This document shows, one piece after another, positions 60,435 through 64,000 of a stretch of DNA of 64,000 nucleotides (the first letter of the stretch is position 1; each line of letters begins with the position of its first letter). The position numbers and the translations under genes were made by a program. This DNA comes from Gillisia sp. CAL575 (GTDB lineage Bacteria; Bacteroidota; Bacteroidia; Flavobacteriales; Flavobacteriaceae). The stretch is from the NCBI RefSeq assembly GCF_000403785.1, contig NZ_APHJ01000023.1, positions 161,053-225,052 on the forward strand, read 5' to 3'. The notes beneath the pieces were generated by a model that saw nothing but the letters and a program-made list of their open reading frames with translations, was not told the DNA's origin and ran no database searches.

Positions 60435-60504
60435 AAGTAATTATCAAATTCAATCTTTGCTAAAAGTATGCCATCCAAATATTTTACTAACTATAAATTT
60501 TAAT

Positions 60505-61596
60505 CTATGAGGGAGTTTCATTCAAATTTATTTGATATTCACCAATCATATTTAGTATTATTTTCTCTGAACTTGAAAGTGAGATGTTATTGTCTTTATC
60601 TATATTTTTCACTTTTTCGAAATATGGAACAATACCTCCATTTTCATAATTTTCTGTAATAAAAGGATGTACATAATAGCTTCTACAAACAGCTCGAGTA
60701 TTACCCAAACCATCTGCCGCCGCATCTATAGCTTCTAATATTGCTTTGGCATTTTCCTTTTCATCCTCCTTATATCCAATTCCATGTAAGGTTTCAAAGT
60801 ATATTTTGGAAGCCGCCCACGTCCTAAAATCTTTCGCAGTAAAGCTTTCTCCGCTTATTTCCTGAATATAATTATTGATCATGGCACTATCTACAGTCTG
60901 TTTTGCGCCATTTTCGTCATAAAACTTAAACAATTCCCAACCAGGAATTTCTTCACATTGATTTACTAATTTGATAAGTTTTTTATTGGTGATACTAATG
61001 GAATGTTCCTTACCTTTTTTTCCGACAAATTCAAATTTCATCGTGCTTTTGGAAGTTTTTACATGTCGAGTTCTTAATGTGCTTAATCCGTAAGTCTTAT
61101 TTTGTTTAGCATAATATTCATTTCCAACCCTAATATGGGTTTCTTCCATTAAGCGAATTACCAATGCTAATATCTTGCGCTCATTCATTATCTTTTGATC
61201 CAAATCTTCGTCTACCTTTTTTCTAATCTTCGGCAAGGCTTTACCAAAAGTGATCATTTTAAAGAATTTGGTTTTATTCCGTAATTCAGACCAAGTAGGA
61301 TGATACATATATTGCTTTCTACTTTTTTCGTCTAAACCAACTACTTGTAGATGACCATTTACAAGATGAGAGATTCTTACATTTCTCCATGCCGGAGGTA
61401 TTACAAGACTTTTATATCTATCTAATTCTCTGCCGGTCATAATCTTCTTTCCCTCCCTATTATAGGAATATCCTCGTCCACATTTCTTTCTGGTTACACT
61501 AAGATTGGCTTCAGAAATATAAATAAGATTTGCAATGCTTGCCGCCTGCTCAGGATCGTGTATTAGATCGTCAATTTCATCACTAGTTAGAGTCAT
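60505..61596 (-). CDS. DNA topoisomerase IB
   Basis: 363 residues, short bacterial form related to poxvirus topoisomerase I. The start of the catalytic domain (HIRVGNEYYAKQNKTYGLST) and the C-terminal CRSYYVHPFI with the active-site Tyr308 are present. KDFRTWAASKIYFETLHGIG is the conserved middle block. It relaxes supercoils by single-strand cleavage with a 3'-phosphotyrosine link. The gene stands alone between GH16 and the M42 peptidase genes. Confidence 0.93.
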   Translation of the reverse strand: MTLTSDEIDDLIHDPEQAASIANLIYISEANLSVTRKKCGRGYSYNREGKKIMTGRELDRYKSLVIPPAWRNVRISHLVNGHLQVVGLDEKSRKQYMYHPTWSELRNKTKFFKMITFGKALPKIRKKVDEDLDQKIMNERKILALVIRLMEETHIRVGNEYYAKQNKTYGLSTLRTRHVKTSKSTMKFEFVGKKGKEHSISITNKKLIKLVNQCEEIPGWELFKFYDENGAKQTVDSAMINNYIQEISGESFTAKDFRTWAASKIYFETLHGIGYKEDEKENAKAILEAIDAAADGLGNTRAVCRSYYVHPFITENYENGGIVPYFEKVKNIDKDNNISLSSSEKIILNMIGEYQINLNETPS

Positions 61597-61668
61597 CGCT
61601 TTTTTATTTAAATATAAAACGAATCATAACAAACAGATTATAATTATTTGTGAAAGTTTGGAAAGGAA

Positions 61669-61705
61669 AAAACGGTTACTTCATTATAAATGAGGCAACC
61701 GTTTT
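61669..61705 (-). terminator. Terminator of the M42 peptidase gene
   Basis: AAAACGGTTACTTCATT and AATGAGGCAACCGTTTT form a stem with few mismatches around a 3-base loop. On the minus strand it ends GTTTTTTCC, 24 bases past the stop. Confidence 0.8.
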
Positions 61706-61729
61706 AATCTTTTTAAAACTAAATAGTTT

Positions 61730-62818
61730 TTATTCGAAATAGCTGAAAGTTTCTCCGTCTTTAATATTCAGTAGACTTTCATAGATCAATTTAATCACAT
61801 TTTCTACATCATCTTTATGTACCATTTCTACGGTAGTATGCATATAGCGTAAGGGTAAAGAGATAAGTGCAGATGCTACACCTCCATTGCTGTAGGCAAA
61901 AGCATCAGTATCTGTGCCTGTGGCACGAGAAGAAGCATTTCTTTGAAATGGAATTTCCTTTTTCTCCGCTGTGTCAATTATTAATTCCCTTAGTTTGTTC
62001 TGAACTGCGGGAGCATATGTGATAACAGGGCCAGATCCAATTTTCGCAAAACCATTGGTTTTCTTTTCGATCATAGGAGTGGTAGTATCATGCGTAACAT
62101 CGGTCACAATAGCAACGTTTGGTTTTATACGCTGAGTGATCATCTCTGCTCCTCGCAAACCAATTTCTTCTTGTACGGAATTAGTGATGTATAAACCAAA
62201 TGGTAATTTATTCTTATTCTCTTTTAATAAGCGAGCAACTTGAGCGATCATAAAACCGCCAATTCTATTATCTAATGCTCGGCAAACAAATTTATTCTCA
62301 TTCAATATAAAGAATTCATCTGGATAGGTGATTACACAACCTACATGAACTCCTAATTCTTCAACCTCCGTTTTAGAAGTGCAACCAATATCTATGGTGA
62401 TATTATCTAATTTCGGAGTTTCCTCTTTCTCTTTATTTCTAGTGTGTATTGCTGGCCATCCAAATACGCCATTTACAATACCATTCTTTGTGTGAATATT
62501 TACTCTTTTAGAGGGAGCTATTTGATGATCACTTCCTCCATTTCTAATTACATAGATAAGACCATCATCGTTTATATAGTTTACGTACCAAGAAATTTCA
62601 TCTGCATGGCCCTCTATAACTACTTTAAATTTTGCTTTCGGATTAATCACCCCAACTGCAGTTCCATAGGTATCAGTTATAAATTCATCTACATATGGTT
62701 TTAGGTAATCCATCCAAATTTTCTGTCCTTCCCATTCGTAACCTGTAGGGGAGGCATTGTTTAAATATTTCTCAAGGAATACCATAGAATTCTCATCAAG
62801 CAAATCTTTTTGTGTCAT
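61730..62818 (-). CDS. M42 family metallopeptidase
   Basis: 362 residues. M42 (glutamyl aminopeptidase-like) zinc peptidase: EGHADEISWYVNYI supplies the first His-Asp, CRALDNRIGGFM the bridging Asp, VQEEIGLRGAEM the catalytic Glu pair and the C-terminal RYMHTTVEMVHKDD the last His. Members form tetrahedral dodecamers that trim peptides in the cytoplasm. No signal peptide. It has a candidate promoter at 62854-62861 and a terminator. It is divergent from the DUF4294 gene. Confidence 0.94.
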   Translation of the reverse strand: MTQKDLLDENSMVFLEKYLNNASPTGYEWEGQKIWMDYLKPYVDEFITDTYGTAVGVINPKAKFKVVIEGHADEISWYVNYINDDGLIYVIRNGGSDHQIAPSKRVNIHTKNGIVNGVFGWPAIHTRNKEKEETPKLDNITIDIGCTSKTEVEELGVHVGCVITYPDEFFILNENKFVCRALDNRIGGFMIAQVARLLKENKNKLPFGLYITNSVQEEIGLRGAEMITQRIKPNVAIVTDVTHDTTTPMIEKKTNGFAKIGSGPVITYAPAVQNKLRELIIDTAEKKEIPFQRNASSRATGTDTDAFAYSNGGVASALISLPLRYMHTTVEMVHKDDVENVIKLIYESLLNIKDGETFSYFE

Positions 62819-62853
62819 AGTATGTTTTATTATTTCTTTTAAATTACTGTTTC

Positions 62854-62861
62854 CAAAAATA
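62854..62861 (-). promoter_or_regulatory. Putative -7 box of the M42 gene
   Basis: Minus strand TATTTTTG (TAnnTTTG), 35 bases before the start codon. The -33 element is not obvious. Confidence 0.4.
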
Positions 62862-63017
62862 GTATAGAAACCTGTATCCTTCCATTATAAGCTAAAAAGA
62901 CCTAGAATACCTAATATTTAGCACGAATTTAATAAGAATTAAATTTTATACAAGGGCATTAATTGTAAATTTGGAATGGTTTTAGTAAATGATATTCAAA
63001 ATTAAAAAGTTTGCGAT

Positions 63018-63692
63018 TTGAAATTTAAGCTAACATATATATTCTTTTTCTTTTTTCTATTAAATGCATGGAGTCAAACTAACGATCCAGAGCAAGATAC
63101 AATTCAAACGGAATACTTTATTGTAATGGGGGATACTGTAGTTCGGGAAACAATAGATTTAGATGAGGTACTTATTCTTGGAAAAATAAAGTTTGATTCA
63201 GATAAAGCAAGAAGACGTTACCTTATATTAAGGAGAAAAACTAGAAAAGTTTATCCCTATGCAAAATTAGCTTCAGAACGTTTGTTGGAGCTGGAGTCTA
63301 GATTAGATCAGATCAAATCTAAACGAGATAGAAAGAGATATACTAAAATAGTGCAGAACTATATAGATGATCAATTTTCTGCTGAATTAAAAAAGTTGAC
63401 CCATACAGAAGGTCAAATTCTTGTAAAGCTTATTCATAGACAAACGGGAGTAACAGCATATAGTCTTATTAAAGAACTAAAAAGTGGTTGGCGGGCATTT
63501 TGGTATAATTCTACTGCAGGTTTTTTCGACATATCATTAAAAGAAGAGTATCATCCAGAATCTAATCAAGAAGACTATTTAATAGAAGACATACTTCAAC
63601 GCTCATTTCAATCTAAAATATTAGAGCCACAACCTAGTGTTTTGAATTTTAATTTTCATGAGCTTACCAATAAATGGACATCTGGTAGCTAA
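63018..63692 (+). CDS. DUF4294 domain-containing protein
   Basis: 224 residues from TTG; no ATG precedes it in frame. A signal peptide (about 1-19, ending AWSQ) and the DUF4294 core (about 45-200: RYLILRRKTRKVYPYAKLAS, KLIHRQTGVTAYSLIKELKS, GWRAFWYNSTA) are clear. DUF4294 is a family of unknown function found across Bacteroidota, often beside an M42 peptidase as here, and probably exported. The terminal 60 bases lead into a dispersed repeat. Confidence 0.88.
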   Translation: MKFKLTYIFFFFFLLNAWSQTNDPEQDTIQTEYFIVMGDTVVRETIDLDEVLILGKIKFDSDKARRRYLILRRKTRKVYPYAKLASERLLELESRLDQIKSKRDRKRYTKIVQNYIDDQFSAELKKLTHTEGQILVKLIHRQTGVTAYSLIKELKSGWRAFWYNSTAGFFDISLKEEYHPESNQEDYLIEDILQRSFQSKILEPQPSVLNFNFHELTNKWTSGS

Positions 63693-63703
63693 TAAATTTT
63701 TTT

Positions 63704-63830
63704 TTCGTTTTTCTTGGGCGTTTCCCCTCGCAAAACACGGGGCCGGGCTTTTCGCTTGTAGTCCCAATTGCACGAAGTTTCATTGGGAGCTACCGCTTCA
63801 ATCCCTAACGCACCGTCACTGACGGTCTTA
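63704..63830. repeat. Dispersed flavobacterial intergenic element
   Basis: G+C-rich stretch starting TTGGGCGTTTCCCCTCG, with ACGGGGCCGGGCTTTTCGCT in the middle and TCAATCCCTAACGCACCGTC at the end. I recall a very similar sequence repeated between genes in many flavobacteria, but cannot check copy number. It lies in the 308-base end region 63693-64000. Confidence 0.6.
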
Positions 63831-63940
63831 TTATTTGAACAAAATGGAATCTCCATAAAAAATAATTCAGTAGTAACTCACGTAATATTAAAGCATTAAG
63901 AAAAGATTAAAATTATTTTAAGAAATACTTGATTAAAAGC

Positions 63941-63972
63941 TTGTGGTAAAGAAAAAAGACGGTGTATATTTG
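63941..63972 (+). promoter_or_regulatory. Strong Bacteroidota promoter reading out of the window
   Basis: TTG at 63941-63943 and TATATTTG at 63965-63972 (spacer 21) fit the -33/-7 consensus well, followed by CACCCGC, a start-site pattern common before stable RNA or housekeeping genes. The transcribed gene lies beyond base 64000. Confidence 0.75.
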
Positions 63973-64000
63973 CACCCGCTAAGGAATGAGCCATAGGGTT

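Noticed and set aside
62444..62704. 86-codon frame antisense to the M42 peptidase
   Set aside because: Directly opposite the conserved metal-binding part of the peptidase; no independent support.

Overview
The window is AT-rich (roughly one third G+C) and gene-dense. It looks like the chromosome of a marine-type flavobacterium (Bacteroidota, Flavobacteriaceae, possibly near Gramella/Zunongwangia; the genus is a guess). Support: gldF/gldG gliding genes, DUF4294 and DUF4870 proteins, the MoxR-DUF58-BatA operon, TldD/TldE with a twin-arginine signal, a GH16 glucanase, TTG/GTG starts in conserved genes, and several TAnnTTTG-type (-7) promoters.

Left chromosomal part (1-25060). A partial secreted LamG protein is followed by the tldD-tldE pair and a six-gene operon (4323-12097: DUF4159, MoxR ATPase, DUF58, BatA-like, two large membrane proteins). 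Then come a CDGSH Fe-S protein, an HD phosphohydrolase, a TPR-membrane-adenylyl cyclase with a small exported partner, an outer-membrane barrel, a Nudix hydrolase, an NTF2-like lipoprotein, a universal stress protein, a VTT-like membrane protein and an OmpA/LamG pair.

Integrated island (25061-50420, about 25.4 kb). Near-identical 20-bp att sites (18/20 identical) bound the region. The right one is the 3' end of mnmE (trmE), the same kind of site used by Salmonella genomic island SGI1. All island genes lie on the minus strand. From the right: tyrosine integrase, membrane protein, helix-turn-helix excisionase-like protein, VirE-like ATPase, primase, candidate oriT, MobC, relaxase and a DUF6730-like protein. 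There are no conjugation (type IV secretion) genes, so it should be a mobilizable rather than self-transmissible element. The rest is defence-type cargo: a GNAT protein, a type IIG (Eco57I-like) restriction-methylation enzyme, a GIY-YIG protein with an Mrr nuclease, an RNase HI with a UvrD helicase carrying an inserted nuclease domain, two conserved unknowns, and a type I AVAST-like operon (MBL-fold protein, serine protease-STAND NTPase fusion, two tiny paralogous proteins). Decayed fragments of a restriction enzyme and of a paralogue of one unknown gene show that the cargo region turns over.

Right chromosomal part (50403-64000). mnmE, DUF4870, dnaN, gldG-gldF, an ABM monooxygenase-like protein, a SAM hydrolase (DUF62), phoH, purC, GH16, topoisomerase IB, an M42 peptidase, DUF4294, an intergenic repeat of a kind I recall from flavobacteria, and a strong promoter whose gene lies beyond the window. 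No rRNA, tRNA or CRISPR array was seen.
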